Shown one piece after another: positions 16,749-26,031 of a stretch of 45,181 bases of DNA; the stretch's first letter is position 1, and the number at the start of each line of letters is the position of its first letter. The position numbers and the translations under genes are program-made. A model generated the notes under the pieces. The model saw only the letters and a program-made list of their open reading frames with translations, was not told where the DNA came from and did not search any database. The DNA is from CAYVBE01 sp964448935 (GTDB lineage Bacteria > Planctomycetota > Brocadiia > SM23-32): positions 1 to 45,181 of the forward strand of contig CAYVBE010000014.1 in the NCBI GenBank assembly GCA_964448935.1, given 5' to 3'.

Positions 16749-17720
16749 TTACCTGTCGGGGCTCCGCAAGGCCGCCAGGGCCTGCAGCACCGCCTCGGGA
16801 TCGGGCCAGTCCCGATGAGCAGGGGGGCGGACGACCCGGACCGCCGGTCCCGTGGGAGACCAGACATCCGGGTCAGTCGGGCCGAACACGGCCACGGTGG
16901 GCACGTCCAGCCCGGCCGCCAGGTGCGACAGGCCGCTGTCGTTGCCCAGAAACCACCGGCATTCCGCCAGCAGCGCCGCCACCTGCTCCACCGCAAGGGC
17001 GCGGGCCATCTGCAGCCGGGGCGGACTGCCGGCGTGATGCAGCACGCTATCACCCGCCTGCCGGTCCGCCGGCCCGGCGGGCAGCAGAATTGGCCCCTCC
17101 GTACGATGGATAACTTCGGCAAACCGCTCCGGGGGCCAGCATTTGCGCGCGGCCCCGCTGCCCGGATGGATGGCCGCCGGGCGTTCATCGGGCCCGAACC
17201 TGCCCCGCAGCCAGTCGCGCGCTGCGCCCCGCGAGTGCGGAAGCACCACCAGGCCCGGGGCGGGCAGGTCCGTGCGGTCCAGGGGACCCGCCAGAAAAGC
17301 GCGTGCCAGATGGATGGAGGCATGGCCTGTGCCGTCCGGCCGGGCGGAGCGCTCGATGACACGATCGGGGCCCAGGGCCCGCGCGTTGGCCGCCAGGGCG
17401 CCCCCACAGGCGGGCGAGAACACCACCACGGCGTCGGCGCCGGCCAGCAGCCCGGAGGGGTCCCGCCGGGCGCCGGGGCTGAACAGGGGCGTCAGCGCCG
17501 AGGAATCGAAGGAGACCACCTCGACGGGGAAGGGCAGCAGCGGTTGAATGGCGTGCGCCCAGGACGACCCTACCAGGGTGAGGGCCGCGTCCGGCAGCTC
17601 GCGGGCCAGCACGCGCAGGGCGGGCACCAGCAGGATGGTGTCCCCCAGCCCTCCGCTGCGGAACACGGAGATGCGGGGGCGGGAGCCGCGCAGCGATTCC
17701 AGTTCGGGCCGCAGGCGCAC
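16749..17720 (-). CDS. glycosyltransferase family 9 (heptosyltransferase-like)
   Basis: Likely transfers a sugar from an ADP-heptose-type donor to lipopolysaccharide core or another surface glycan. Features: FRSGGLGDTILLVPALR near the N-terminus (GT9 acceptor-side loop), HPGSGAARKCWPPERFAEVI in the middle and GNDSGLSHLAAGLDVPTVAV followed by FGPTDPDVW, the donor-site signature. Length about 323 aa. GTG at 17720 is chosen because GGGAGGA precedes it closely; an upstream TTG at 17801 would need an unusual extension. Divergent from clpP across about 150 bases. An outer-membrane glycan role suits the secretin found nearby. Confidence 0.9.
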   Translation of the reverse strand: MRLRPELESLRGSRPRISVFRSGGLGDTILLVPALRVLARELPDAALTLVGSSWAHAIQPLLPFPVEVVSFDSSALTPLFSPGARRDPSGLLAGADAVVVFSPACGGALAANARALGPDRVIERSARPDGTGHASIHLARAFLAGPLDRTDLPAPGLVVLPHSRGAARDWLRGRFGPDERPAAIHPGSGAARKCWPPERFAEVIHRTEGPILLPAGPADRQAGDSVLHHAGSPPRLQMARALAVEQVAALLAECRWFLGNDSGLSHLAAGLDVPTVAVFGPTDPDVWSPTGPAVRVVRPPAHRDWPDPEAVLQALAALRSPDR

Positions 17721-17795
17721 TGAATCCTCCCGTGTCTGAAGCCTCAGGAGGGGGCCAGGGCCGGCTTCGTGACACCCCGCCAGGGCAGTCAGTTT

Positions 17796-17824
17796 TTGCA
17801 AATGGGGCCGGCTTTGGCTACAAT
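17796..17824 (+). promoter_or_regulatory. sigma70-type promoter of clpP
   Basis: TTGCAA and TACAAT are separated by 17 bases, 44 bases before the TTG start of clpP. Confidence 0.7.
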
Positions 17825-17868
17825 AGATATGCTCCAGTTACTGCGAATTCTAACAAGGTGAGAAGAAA

Positions 17869-18471
17869 TTGACACGCGTGCGCACCGCCATGAACGAGGA
17901 GTCCCCCGGCGAAGGCGAGGAAGGACGCAAGGCCTTGCTGGAGAGATTGCTGGATTCACGGATCGTTCTGATGAACGATCCCATCAGCGCAGAGCTGGCC
18001 GAGGAAGTGGCCACCAAGCTGCTGCTGCTGGACGACGAGGACCCGGAGGCCCCCATTGATCTGTACATCAACTCCCCCGGCGGCAGCGTGGACGCCGGGT
18101 TCGCCATCTACGACATGGCGCGCTTTATTGCGGCGCCCGTGAGGTGCATCTGCACCGGCCTGACGGCCAGCGCGGCCGTTGTCGTGCTGCTGTCGGCCCC
18201 GGCGGAGAGGAGACTGAGCCTGCCCAATTCGCGCTTCCTCATTCATCAACCCTCGGCCGGGGTGCGCGGTTCCACGGCCGACATCGAGATCGAGGCCAAC
18301 CAGATCCTGAAAATCAGGGAGAGGATAAACGGCCTGATATCCGAGGAGACCGGCCAGCCTCTGGACAAAGTGGCCGAAGATACCCGCCGAAACTACTGGA
18401 TGGACGCCGACGAGGCGATCGAGTACGGCCTGATCGCCCGTATCGTGGCTTCCAGGAAAGAGCTGAACTGA
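17869..18471 (+). CDS. clpP: ATP-dependent Clp protease proteolytic subunit
   Basis: Serine peptidase that forms the degradation chamber fed by ClpX, ClpA or ClpC. Seen: LYINSPGGSVDAGFAIYDM, then the nucleophile region GLTASAAVVVLLSA (S101), FLIHQPSAG (H126) and AEDTRRNYWMDADEAIEYGL (D171). Length 200 aa is typical. The Ser loop reads TASAA instead of the common AASMG/AASMA, and Asn replaces the second Asp of the usual DTERD, so this is a divergent paralogue type; many planctomycetes carry several. The TTG start at 17869 has AAGGTGAG 7 bases upstream, whereas GTG 17878 and ATG 17890 lie too far from it. No clpX is adjacent. Confidence 0.92.
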   Translation: MTRVRTAMNEESPGEGEEGRKALLERLLDSRIVLMNDPISAELAEEVATKLLLLDDEDPEAPIDLYINSPGGSVDAGFAIYDMARFIAAPVRCICTGLTASAAVVVLLSAPAERRLSLPNSRFLIHQPSAGVRGSTADIEIEANQILKIRERINGLISEETGQPLDKVAEDTRRNYWMDADEAIEYGLIARIVASRKELN

Positions 18472-18477
18472 GCGCTC

Positions 18478-18506
18478 TTTCAATCCGGACCTGCCGGCGG
18501 TATACT
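18478..18506 (+). promoter_or_regulatory. promoter of secretin operon
   Basis: TTTCAA and TATACT are separated by 17 bases, 69 bases before the secretin ATG. The 9-base sequence CTGCCGGCG appears just before the -10 (18491-18499) and again near 18533-18541. Confidence 0.6.
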
Positions 18507-18574
18507 GTTTTTGGGCAGTTTCTGTGATTCTGCCGGCGTTTTTTCACAGGGGAACTTCAGCGAGGGTTCTACCG

Positions 18575-21064
18575 ATGAATGCCAGGTGTCGCGTGCGTGT
18601 GCTGTTGCTGGTGGTTTGCGCTCTGGTCCTCGGTCCCCGGTGGGTGTTTGCGGGAGGGGGGGCCGCCCAGCAACCCGACCAGCAGCCCCCCGCGCAGCCA
18701 GAGGGCCGGCAGGCAACCGCAGAAACGGCGGAGCCGGCCGCGCAGGAGCCCGAAGCCTTCGGCCAGGAGGTGCCTCTGGTGGGGTTGTCGGAACCGGCGT
18801 GCCAGGATGTGTACGAAACCGTGCTGCACGACGCCCTGATCAAGCTGGACTACTCCAAGGCGGCGGACGCCCCCACGGAGAGAATAAACTCCCTGAGCCG
18901 CCATGCTTACCTGGGGCGCCCCGGCGAGGCGGGGGACCGCCACCACCTGTTGATCGGCCTGAAGAGCTACGCCACCCAGGACAGCCGCCTCTACCTCTGG
19001 GGGCAGACTGTCAACGGCGATCAGGTTATCGCCAACTCCGACGTGGGGGACCTGGCACAAATCGCCGAGACGACGATCAAGGCCATCACGGAGAAGCCCC
19101 GTACGTTTGCCCTGGCTGAGTTAAGCCACGAAACGTACCAGCTCAGCCACGTGGACGTGCCGAGCTGCGTCAAGATGCTCGGCCAGCTTGGTTTCAACAC
19201 CGGGGTTCCCAAGGGCCAGATCAAGCTGGAACAGCTCCCGACCGTCTTTCCGCTCGAGCAAGCCGTGGCCAAGCCCGTGGTCTCGCAAATGGGCGGGCGG
19301 GGTGGGGCGACCCTGACCGAGGACACGCTTTCCGCCCCCGAGAACCGCCTTTTGATCGTCTACCACTCCGGCCAGTCGGAACAGTTGGCCGTCCTGAAGG
19401 ACGCCATCGAGAATACGGTGGACATCCCCGCGCGCCAGGTGCTGATCGAGGGCATGGTTATCGAGCTGATCGAAGAGAACTTCGAGGAACTCGGCGTGGA
19501 ATGGGCCGTTTTCGGCAGCCAGTGGCAGAAGGCCACGTTCGAGGGGACGAACTCCGCCGGGCAGCGGCCTTTTGTGTATCTCTATGACCCCAGCGAGCCA
19601 CCCCCGGCGGAGCTGGCGGACCGACTGCAGGCCACCCTGACGGCCATCATTGAGGAAGGCAGCGCCGAAATCCTGTCCAGCCCGCAGGTGCTGGTGCTCA
19701 ACAACCGCAACGCGCAGATCCGGGTTATCCGCGAGGTGCCCATCTTCGAGTCATTGATCCGCGAGACTACCACGAATTTCGAGGTCCGCTTCGAGACGGT
19801 GGGCATCATCCTGAACATCAAGCCCAGGGTGGACCAGAAGGGCCAGACCGTGGCCATGCAGGTGAATGCGGAGATCAGCGAGGCGCCGGAGGAGCAGTTC
19901 GTCGAGATTCAGGGACAGAGCGTTGCTCCCATCATCAACCGCCGCGAGGTCTCCACGATCGCCCGCGTGCATGACAACACGCCCTTCATCATTGGCGGCC
20001 TGATCCGGAACGAGAAGGCCACACAGTTCGACAAAATCCCCGTGTTGTGGCGCATCCCCTTTTTGGGCAATCTGTTCCAGCGCCGCACGGACCGTAACGA
20101 CAAGCGCGAGGTAATCGTCGTGCTGACCCCTCGGGTGATCCGGCCCGGCGGCACGAACCGGCCCGCCATGCCGAAGGATGACGAACGCTTCGACTTCCTG
20201 GACAACCGGCTCTTCCGCAACTCCTATCGGCTGAAGGCCGAGGACGTGTTCGACCTGGGCTTCCTGGAAAAGAGCGAGGCGATCCGCGAGACAATGCAGG
20301 AAGTGAAAGACTTTGTGGCGCGACACCCCAAATACGCCGATCGGGATCCGTTCAGCGTTTTGAGCGAGGGACGCATCCCGGGCGAGGACGCCGTGGTGGT
20401 GCGTATGCTCTTCGAGATCGCGCGGGACAAACTGGAGCTGTACGAGAGGATTCCGGACGGGAACCTGCTGTTCTTCAAGGAGGATGACTCTAAGCCGGCA
20501 GGGTTCGACGTGGAATTCTTCTCCCGCGGCGGCCGGGGAATCCTGGCCGAGGCCAGCCCGGACGGCACGCTGGAGGGCTACTTCGAGCGTCCCTACCCGA
20601 AAAAGGTCCTCTTTTTGCGATTTGACGCCGACGCCGGAGAGCGCCTGGACAGCACCCTGGAGGCCCCCGTGGGCCACTGCGAGTGGATAGAAGTGGAGAA
20701 CGAGGACGAGGTCCAGGAGCGCCTGCTGGAGATCAACGCCCTGGGAGAGGACTATGAATACGCAGAGTTCGCCTTTGCGATCAACGAGGCGAGCGACCTG
20801 GTCCGGCTCAAGTCCTGTATAGCCCTTCGGGAGATGGCCACGGTCAATAACTTCGCCGACCTGTTGCGGCTGGAGAACTTCCGCGTGGGGCGCAAGTTCG
20901 TCATCCCGGAATTCGGCCGCCTGGAGGAGCGCATGTATCTGGTTGACCACACCGTGGCGGAGTTCTTCTACAAGAGCGACTACTATTACCACGCGCTCAA
21001 GCAGCGGCTGGAACAGGGCTATCGGATAATCGAAGAGGCAATGACGACGGAGGGGACGCTGTGA
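18575..21064 (+). CDS. secretin-family outer-membrane protein with long C-terminal extension
   Basis: Type II/III secretion-type secretin of about 829 aa. A Sec signal peptide (RCRVRVLLLVVCALVLG, ending near WVFA) is followed by a Pro/Gln-rich linker, N-domain-like alpha/beta regions and the secretin core: ILSSPQVLVLNNRNAQIRV, VGIILNIKPRVD, REVSTIARVHDNTPFIIGGL and KIPVLWRIPFLGNLFQRR, ending in VIVVLTPRVIRP. It should form a multimeric pore in the outer membrane. Beyond the core, about 280 residues (from RPAMPKDDERFDF on) are acidic and match nothing I know. No gspE, gspF or pseudopilin genes are in the window. ATG 18575 fits the signal peptide and has GAGGG upstream. First gene of the operon ending with the kinase. 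Confidence 0.88.
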   Translation: MNARCRVRVLLLVVCALVLGPRWVFAGGGAAQQPDQQPPAQPEGRQATAETAEPAAQEPEAFGQEVPLVGLSEPACQDVYETVLHDALIKLDYSKAADAPTERINSLSRHAYLGRPGEAGDRHHLLIGLKSYATQDSRLYLWGQTVNGDQVIANSDVGDLAQIAETTIKAITEKPRTFALAELSHETYQLSHVDVPSCVKMLGQLGFNTGVPKGQIKLEQLPTVFPLEQAVAKPVVSQMGGRGGATLTEDTLSAPENRLLIVYHSGQSEQLAVLKDAIENTVDIPARQVLIEGMVIELIEENFEELGVEWAVFGSQWQKATFEGTNSAGQRPFVYLYDPSEPPPAELADRLQATLTAIIEEGSAEILSSPQVLVLNNRNAQIRVIREVPIFESLIRETTTNFEVRFETVGIILNIKPRVDQKGQTVAMQVNAEISEAPEEQFVEIQGQSVAPIINRREVSTIARVHDNTPFIIGGLIRNEKATQFDKIPVLWRIPFLGNLFQRRTDRNDKREVIVVLTPRVIRPGGTNRPAMPKDDERFDFLDNRLFRNSYRLKAEDVFDLGFLEKSEAIRETMQEVKDFVARHPKYADRDPFSVLSEGRIPGEDAVVVRMLFEIARDKLELYERIPDGNLLFFKEDDSKPAGFDVEFFSRGGRGILAEASPDGTLEGYFERPYPKKVLFLRFDADAGERLDSTLEAPVGHCEWIEVENEDEVQERLLEINALGEDYEYAEFAFAINEASDLVRLKSCIALREMATVNNFADLLRLENFRVGRKFVIPEFGRLEERMYLVDHTVAEFFYKSDYYYHALKQRLEQGYRIIEEAMTTEGTL

Positions 21065-21327
21065 GAAAGCTGGCCGTCGCGCTGCTCGTGTGTCTGGCGA
21101 CGGGATGCGCTGCTCTGTCCGGCGGAGACAAGCCGCCTCGTACCCCTGCCGCCAGGATTGAGAAGGGCATGAGTGCCGAACAGGTGGAGGCCGTTCTCGG
21201 GGAGCCGGCACAAATTGAACAGGGAGGGCCGGAAGAAAAGACATGGTATTACGAGAACGGGGTGATTGTCATGCTGCGGCAGGGCAAAGTATTCTTCGTA
21301 GGACAGGCCGACAAGCCCCAGGAGTAA
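21061..21327 (+). CDS. small BamE/SmpA-like lipoprotein
   Basis: Lipoprotein of 88 aa: KLAVALLVCLATGCAAL gives a lipobox with Cys at about residue 17. The remainder (KGMSAEQVEAVLGEPAQIEQ, then EEKTWYYENGVIVMLRQGKV) has the shape of the SmpA/OmlA fold: a KGM-xxEQV-xxxLGxP helix followed by a W-Y-hairpin. It is probably anchored in the outer membrane and could assist secretin assembly, an inference from position. The GTG start overlaps the secretin TGA by 4 bases, so translation is coupled. Confidence 0.8.
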   Translation: MRKLAVALLVCLATGCAALSGGDKPPRTPAARIEKGMSAEQVEAVLGEPAQIEQGGPEEKTWYYENGVIVMLRQGKVFFVGQADKPQE

Positions 21328-21394
21328 TCCTGCTACCAGCCTGACGATTTCGCCAGCCCAGTCTCTCCTCCGGAAGGTGCTGCCGGAAAGCGCT

Positions 21395-23122
21395 ATGCAA
21401 GATAAAAGGGTAAACCCCGTTCATGAGCTGATAGACCTGCTCAGGCCTCACCGGCTGATCCTGGGGGGGGTGCTGCTTTGCTTTGTGGCCCTGGCCTTTC
21501 TCGATCTGGCCATGCCGTGGCTCATCGGCTATACCATAGACAGCGTCTTCAAAGGGGCCGAGCAGGGCAAGGCGGTTGACCTGCTGGAGAAGAGGTTGGT
21601 GGTGGTTCTGCTGTGCATCCTGGGCATCTATCTGGCCCGCAACGCCCTCTACTACCTCTCCAAGCCGGCCACCATCAAAGTGGGGGAGCAGGCCGCCTTC
21701 AGCCTGCGGCAGAAGCTCATCCGCCACCTGCACACGCTGAGCGTAGACTTTTATCAGCGCAACAACCCGGGCAAAATCTCCGCCCGCGTCATGCAGGACG
21801 CCCAGAGCGTCAAGCAGTTTATCCAGGACGAGCTGGCCAAGGCCATGATCAATCTGCTGATGGTCATCGGCGCGGCGGGCATCATGCTGTACGTCAACTG
21901 GTTCCTGGCGCTCATCACCATGGCCGTCATGCCCCTGCACGTGCTGGTCTACTACCTGTTCCGAAAGCCCATCGGCCAGTACGCCCGTGAGGCCAAGGCG
22001 CGCTCCGCCGACGTGAGTGGCAGCCTGGTGGAGCAGTTCGACGCCGGAGGCGCGGCCACCGTCAAAGCCGCCGCCACCCAGTTGCTGGAGCAGGAGAAGC
22101 TGCGGCGGTCCCTCCGCAGGAGCATGGACGCGCAGATCAAGGAGCAGAGGTTCTACACCCTGCAGAAGGTTGCCGCCGACCTGCTGGTCGGCCTGGGCAC
22201 CATAGTGTTGTTCGGCGTCGGCGGCTACCAGGTGCTGCACAACCCCGGGATGAGCCCCGGCGACTTCGTGGCCTTCTTATTCTACGTCAAGCTGCTCTAT
22301 CCCCGCCTGATTAAACTGACCAGCCAGGCGGGCAAGCTCACCCGGTCCGCCGCCTCGGTGGAGCGGGTGGGCGAGATCATCCGAATCCAGCCCTCCGTGG
22401 CGGAGAGCGAAGGGGCCATCCCCGTCGAGATCACCGAGGGCAAAATCGAGTTCCGCCACGTCACCTTCGGCTACAACTCCGAGCCGGTGCTGACGGACAT
22501 GTCCTTCACGGCGGCCCCCAAAGAGCACGTGCTGGTGCTGGGGGCCAGCGGCGCCGGCAAGAGCACCCTGGTTAACCTGATTCCACGGTTCTACGACCCC
22601 ACCGAGGGCCAGATACTCATAGACGGCACCGACCTGCGCGACTTTACCCTGAACGCACTGCGCCAGCAGATCGGGCTGGTCTTCCAGGACTGCTTTCTGT
22701 TCAACGACAGCATCATGGGCAACATCCGCTACGCCTGGCCGCAGGCGTCGGATGAGCAGGTCATCGAAGCCGCCCAGCGGGCCTACGCCGACGAGTTCAT
22801 CGAAAAGCTGCCCGACGGCTACAGGACTGTGGTGGGAGAGGACGGCCTGCAGCTATCCGCCGGGCAGAAACGGCGGCTCATGGTGGCCAGGGCCATTCTG
22901 AAGAACCCGAAGATACTCATCATGGACGAGCCGCTGATCTCCCTGGATCCCGATTCCCGCGGCAGAGTGATCGAGGGCATCAGTTCCTTGATCCGCAACC
23001 GCACCGTGTTGACCATCACACACTACCCGGACGAGTTGCCCTACGCCCACAAGCAGGCCATACTGCGCGACGGCCGACTTACGGTTCGGTCGCTGTCCGG
23101 ACGAGTGATCCGATCCGGCTGA
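21395..23122 (+). CDS. ABC transporter, fused permease and ATPase
   Basis: Exporter half-transporter of about 575 aa that probably works as a homodimer in the inner membrane. Residues 1-300 hold six membrane spans (starting PHRLILGGVLLCFVALAFLD). The C-terminal nucleotide-binding domain has Walker A GASGAGKST (about residue 382), a Q-loop VFQDCFLFND, the signature LSAGQKRRLMVARAI, Walker B ILIMDEPLISLD and a switch His in TITHYP. This matches MsbA-like lipid or peptide exporters; the substrate is unknown. ATG 21395 is preceded by GGAAAG; an in-frame GTG lies at 21377. The position between two lipoproteins and the secretin suggests it exports something to the envelope. Confidence 0.9.
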   Translation: MQDKRVNPVHELIDLLRPHRLILGGVLLCFVALAFLDLAMPWLIGYTIDSVFKGAEQGKAVDLLEKRLVVVLLCILGIYLARNALYYLSKPATIKVGEQAAFSLRQKLIRHLHTLSVDFYQRNNPGKISARVMQDAQSVKQFIQDELAKAMINLLMVIGAAGIMLYVNWFLALITMAVMPLHVLVYYLFRKPIGQYAREAKARSADVSGSLVEQFDAGGAATVKAAATQLLEQEKLRRSLRRSMDAQIKEQRFYTLQKVAADLLVGLGTIVLFGVGGYQVLHNPGMSPGDFVAFLFYVKLLYPRLIKLTSQAGKLTRSAASVERVGEIIRIQPSVAESEGAIPVEITEGKIEFRHVTFGYNSEPVLTDMSFTAAPKEHVLVLGASGAGKSTLVNLIPRFYDPTEGQILIDGTDLRDFTLNALRQQIGLVFQDCFLFNDSIMGNIRYAWPQASDEQVIEAAQRAYADEFIEKLPDGYRTVVGEDGLQLSAGQKRRLMVARAILKNPKILIMDEPLISLDPDSRGRVIEGISSLIRNRTVLTITHYPDELPYAHKQAILRDGRLTVRSLSGRVIRSG

Positions 23123-23163
23123 ATTCCGCTGATGCTGGAGAGAGCAAAAAGGAGGCACAGAAA

Positions 23164-24039
23164 CTGAGAGCCGCCCAGACCCTTACCGCTATGATGCTGC
23201 TGGCCCTGATGGCGACGGGCTGCCAGACGCCCGTGCGACGCGACCCCGGGTTGCTGGAGCAGGACCGCCGCCAGGTGACAGAGGCCCTGGAAACGTTTGC
23301 CGCCGCCCTGCGGAACAAGACCCCCGCCGGTCTCCGGCAGGTGCTGCTGCCCAATCCCCCCTCCGAGCGCGTGGTGGCCCTGGCCACGCGGCTGGCCCAG
23401 GCGAGCTGGCTGCCGCTCTACTCCGGCTATTCCCTGCAGGAACCGCCGCTGGGAAGGGTGGACGAGCGCGGGCTGGCGGAGGGGCGCGTCGAGGTCAAGG
23501 TCCTGGGGGTGAACGACATGGGCAGGCGGCTGACGGACACCGTCCACCTCGTCCGAAAGCAGCAGACGTGGTGGATAAGTGACTTCGAGTTGCAGCAGCC
23601 CGAGCCGGGCGACACCGTTCAGCCGCCGCCGGAGATGACGGCCGGCCTGCGGGAGAAGGTGCTGCCCCTGATGCAGAACCTGAGGGAAGGCCACGTCTGG
23701 TACATCTGGGGCGAACTGCCCAAGACGGGCAGCGGACGGTATCGGCTGCAGAAGAAGAAGGGCCTCCTGGGGCTGTTCTCGGGCAAGGAGGCCGTGCCCC
23801 TCCACCAGGACCTGCAGATTGTGCGGCGGCTCGACTTTACCGGATGGCCCGATCCGATCGAGGATATGGACCTGGTGTACCTGGGCCCCGGAGCGATGGC
23901 GGCCGCCTACGATGTGCCCTATGCCTGGGGCACCGGGCCGGAGCCGGACCTTCTGCACGTGGAGTTCACCTTCGTCCACCAGATTGACGGCTGGCAGTTC
24001 CAGAGAGTGGACTTCAGCGGAAAGGCCATCCCCAAGTAG
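23164..24039 (+). CDS. lipoprotein of unknown function, probable CTG start
   Basis: Lipoprotein with the lipobox LLALMATGC. The ATG at 23191 gives only 10 residues before the Cys, with no positive charge, and has no ribosome site. Reading from CTG at 23164 gives a proper N-terminus (LRAAQTLTAMMLLALMATGC) with GGAGG 8 bases upstream, so CTG is my preferred start although it is rare. The mature part is about 270 aa with an early helical, Arg-rich region, a beta-rich middle (TWWISDFELQQ) and no family I recognise. Co-directional with the ABC gene (41-base gap) and the FHA gene. Confidence 0.7.
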   Translation: MRAAQTLTAMMLLALMATGCQTPVRRDPGLLEQDRRQVTEALETFAAALRNKTPAGLRQVLLPNPPSERVVALATRLAQASWLPLYSGYSLQEPPLGRVDERGLAEGRVEVKVLGVNDMGRRLTDTVHLVRKQQTWWISDFELQQPEPGDTVQPPPEMTAGLREKVLPLMQNLREGHVWYIWGELPKTGSGRYRLQKKKGLLGLFSGKEAVPLHQDLQIVRRLDFTGWPDPIEDMDLVYLGPGAMAAAYDVPYAWGTGPEPDLLHVEFTFVHQIDGWQFQRVDFSGKAIPK

Positions 24040-24123
24040 TGGGCTTCGGCGTCCCGCCCCCGTGGTGCCGGTCCTGTCAAGAAACCGCCGCCGTCCCACT
24101 TGCCTGAACACTGGAGAGGCGAC

Positions 24124-25101
24124 TTGGCCGAGGGACACCCCAGCCTGGTCATGGTGCAGGGACCCCAGCCCGGGGAGCACTATGACCTTTCCGACACGCG
24201 GGTGACCACCATTGGCCGCTCGTCCCGCAACTCCATCCAGGTGCCCACACCCACCATCAGCCGGTTCCATTGCGAGGTGGCGTGCGTGAACGGCCGCTGG
24301 ATCATCAGCGACCTGAACAGCCGCAAGGGCACCGTGATCAACGGGGAGCCCGTGGAGGACAAGGTGGTGCTGCGCCCCGGCGACCTGATCCGCATGAGCA
24401 CCACCGTCTTCCGGTTTGAGGTGCCCCGGGAGTCTGTCGCGGAACTGTCCGCGTTGCATCGGGAGGAACTGGCAGCCGAAGAGCGTCGGCTGAGCATTCC
24501 GCTGGCCGTCAACGCCGCCTTTCTTGCCGTCGTGGTGGTCGTGGTGGCCTTCGGCGTGAGTTTCGCCGTCCGTTACGCGCAGAGGGCGCGCACGGCGCCG
24601 CGGGAGCGTGGTTCCGTCGTGGGCCCGCAGACCCAGCAGCTTTACCGCGATGGGATGGAGGACCTGGAGGAGGGACGGCTGCGCGAGGCGCTGGGCAAAC
24701 TGCAGCAGGTGGCCAGGCGTTACCCCCAGACGTCCCTGGGACGCCGGGCCGAGCGACGGCGAAAGTCTGCCCTCTGGGGCGCCGTGGAGCGGGTCTTCCA
24801 CCGCATCACCGAATACGAGACGGACGGCGAATACGCCGACGCCCTGGCGCAGTGCCGCGCGCTGGCCGAACTCTCGTTGTCGCCGGAAGCCGGCCGACTG
24901 CTCGACCGTAGACGGCATTACACCGTCCGACTCGCGCACGCGGCCTACGAAGGCATCGAGCGCAGGGCTGCCGGACTCATCGAGGAAGGCCGGCGCGATG
25001 CGGCCGTGGAACTCTACGCCGAGGCCCGCGGCCGTCTGGGCGTCCCGGATCTGGTCGCCGCGGCGGTGGCCAGGCTGGCGCAGCTACGAGACTCGCAATA
25101 G
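24124..25101 (+). CDS. FHA-domain membrane protein
   Basis: Phospho-threonine reader of about 325 aa. The FHA domain (residues 8-100) shows the binding residues IGRSSRNSI (R32) and TISRFHCEV (S46, H49), then SRKGTVING. One membrane span lies at about residues 127-149 (VNAAFLAVVVVVVAFGVSF), followed by an Arg-rich helical region with TPR-like segments (LEEGRLREALGKLQQVAR). The FHA part would face the cytoplasm and may bind proteins phosphorylated by the kinase encoded two genes downstream. TTG 24124 is chosen because GGAG lies 7 bases upstream; the TTG at 24100 lacks a site. Confidence 0.85.
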   Translation: MAEGHPSLVMVQGPQPGEHYDLSDTRVTTIGRSSRNSIQVPTPTISRFHCEVACVNGRWIISDLNSRKGTVINGEPVEDKVVLRPGDLIRMSTTVFRFEVPRESVAELSALHREELAAEERRLSIPLAVNAAFLAVVVVVVAFGVSFAVRYAQRARTAPRERGSVVGPQTQQLYRDGMEDLEEGRLREALGKLQQVARRYPQTSLGRRAERRRKSALWGAVERVFHRITEYETDGEYADALAQCRALAELSLSPEAGRLLDRRRHYTVRLAHAAYEGIERRAAGLIEEGRRDAAVELYAEARGRLGVPDLVAAAVARLAQLRDSQ

Positions 25102-25113
25102 GGAGGACAGATC

Positions 25114-26031
25114 GTGCCCGACAACGCAGACGACCTGAAGACCAACCAGGAGCGCCTGGCCTGCATATCCGTGCTGGGCGAGGTCTCGGCCCCCGTCAGC
25201 CGGGGGCGGTGGCGCATAGACCCGGAGGGCGTTCCCTCCATGCTGCCCGGCGTGGGCGGCATAACCTACAACTGCAAGGTGGGTGACAGCGCCCTGCGGT
25301 GGCAGGTGGACCACGTGGAGCCCTGCGTGTCCGTCAAGAACAGCGACGCCGACAAGAACACCGCCCTCAACACGCTGGCGTGCGTTGGTAACACGGCATA
25401 CGTGGTCAGCGGCGACGCAAAGGGGGACACAGGCGTGGTGACCGGCAAGCACGGCGGCATCGAGCACGTGCTGGTGGACTTCGCGGACAGCACGCTGGAA
25501 AAGCTGGTGGTGGGGGACAAGGTCCAGATCAGGGCGTGCGGGCTGGGCCTGGAGCTGGCCGACGCGCCCGGCGTCTGCCTGATGAACATGGACCCCGCGC
25601 TGCCGGCAAAGATGGGCATACAGCGCAAGGGGGGCCGGCTGGCCGTGCCCGTGGCGCACCGCATACCGGCGGCGCTGATGGGCAGCGGGCTGGGCCGCGC
25701 GCACACCTTCTCCGGGGACTACGACATCCAGTTGTTCAGCGACCGGGTCATCGAGGAATACGGCCTGGAAGACCTGAGGCTGGGGGACGTGGTGGCCGTG
25801 GAGGATGCCGACCACACCTATGGCCGCACATACCGGCCCGGCGCGGTGAGCGTGGGCGTGGTGGTGCACTGCCGCTGCACGCAGGCGGGGCACGGGCCCG
25901 GGCTCACCTCACTGATGAGCAGTCCCGACGGCGGCATCGAACCGGTGCCGGCCTCCGACGCCAACATCGCCCGATACCTGCAGATAGGGCGGCACCGGCC
26001 CGCAACTGAGCAGACCGAGAACCCCGAGTGA
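25114..26031 (+). CDS. DUF4438 protein
   Basis: Cytosolic protein of 305 aa that resembles DUF4438. Recognisable parts: MLPGVGGITYNCKVGDSA, the glycine-rich DAKGDTGVVTGKHGGIEHVL, LVVGDKVQIRACGLGLEL and SGLGRAHTFSGDYDIQL, with a C-terminal stretch ending near VVVHCRCTQAGHGPGLT. The fold is beta-rich. No catalytic motif or reaction is known to me. GTG start with GGGAGGA just upstream. The 12-base gap to the FHA gene and the TGATG overlap with the kinase place it firmly in the operon, so a link to phospho-signalling is possible but unproven. Confidence 0.8.
   Translation: MPDNADDLKTNQERLACISVLGEVSAPVSRGRWRIDPEGVPSMLPGVGGITYNCKVGDSALRWQVDHVEPCVSVKNSDADKNTALNTLACVGNTAYVVSGDAKGDTGVVTGKHGGIEHVLVDFADSTLEKLVVGDKVQIRACGLGLELADAPGVCLMNMDPALPAKMGIQRKGGRLAVPVAHRIPAALMGSGLGRAHTFSGDYDIQLFSDRVIEEYGLEDLRLGDVVAVEDADHTYGRTYRPGAVSVGVVVHCRCTQAGHGPGLTSLMSSPDGGIEPVPASDANIARYLQIGRHRPATEQTENPE

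Noticed and set aside
18490..18550. Intrinsic terminator after clpP
   Set aside because: The TTTTTT at about 18540 is preceded only by the short self-complementary GCCGGC; no stable stem adjoins it.
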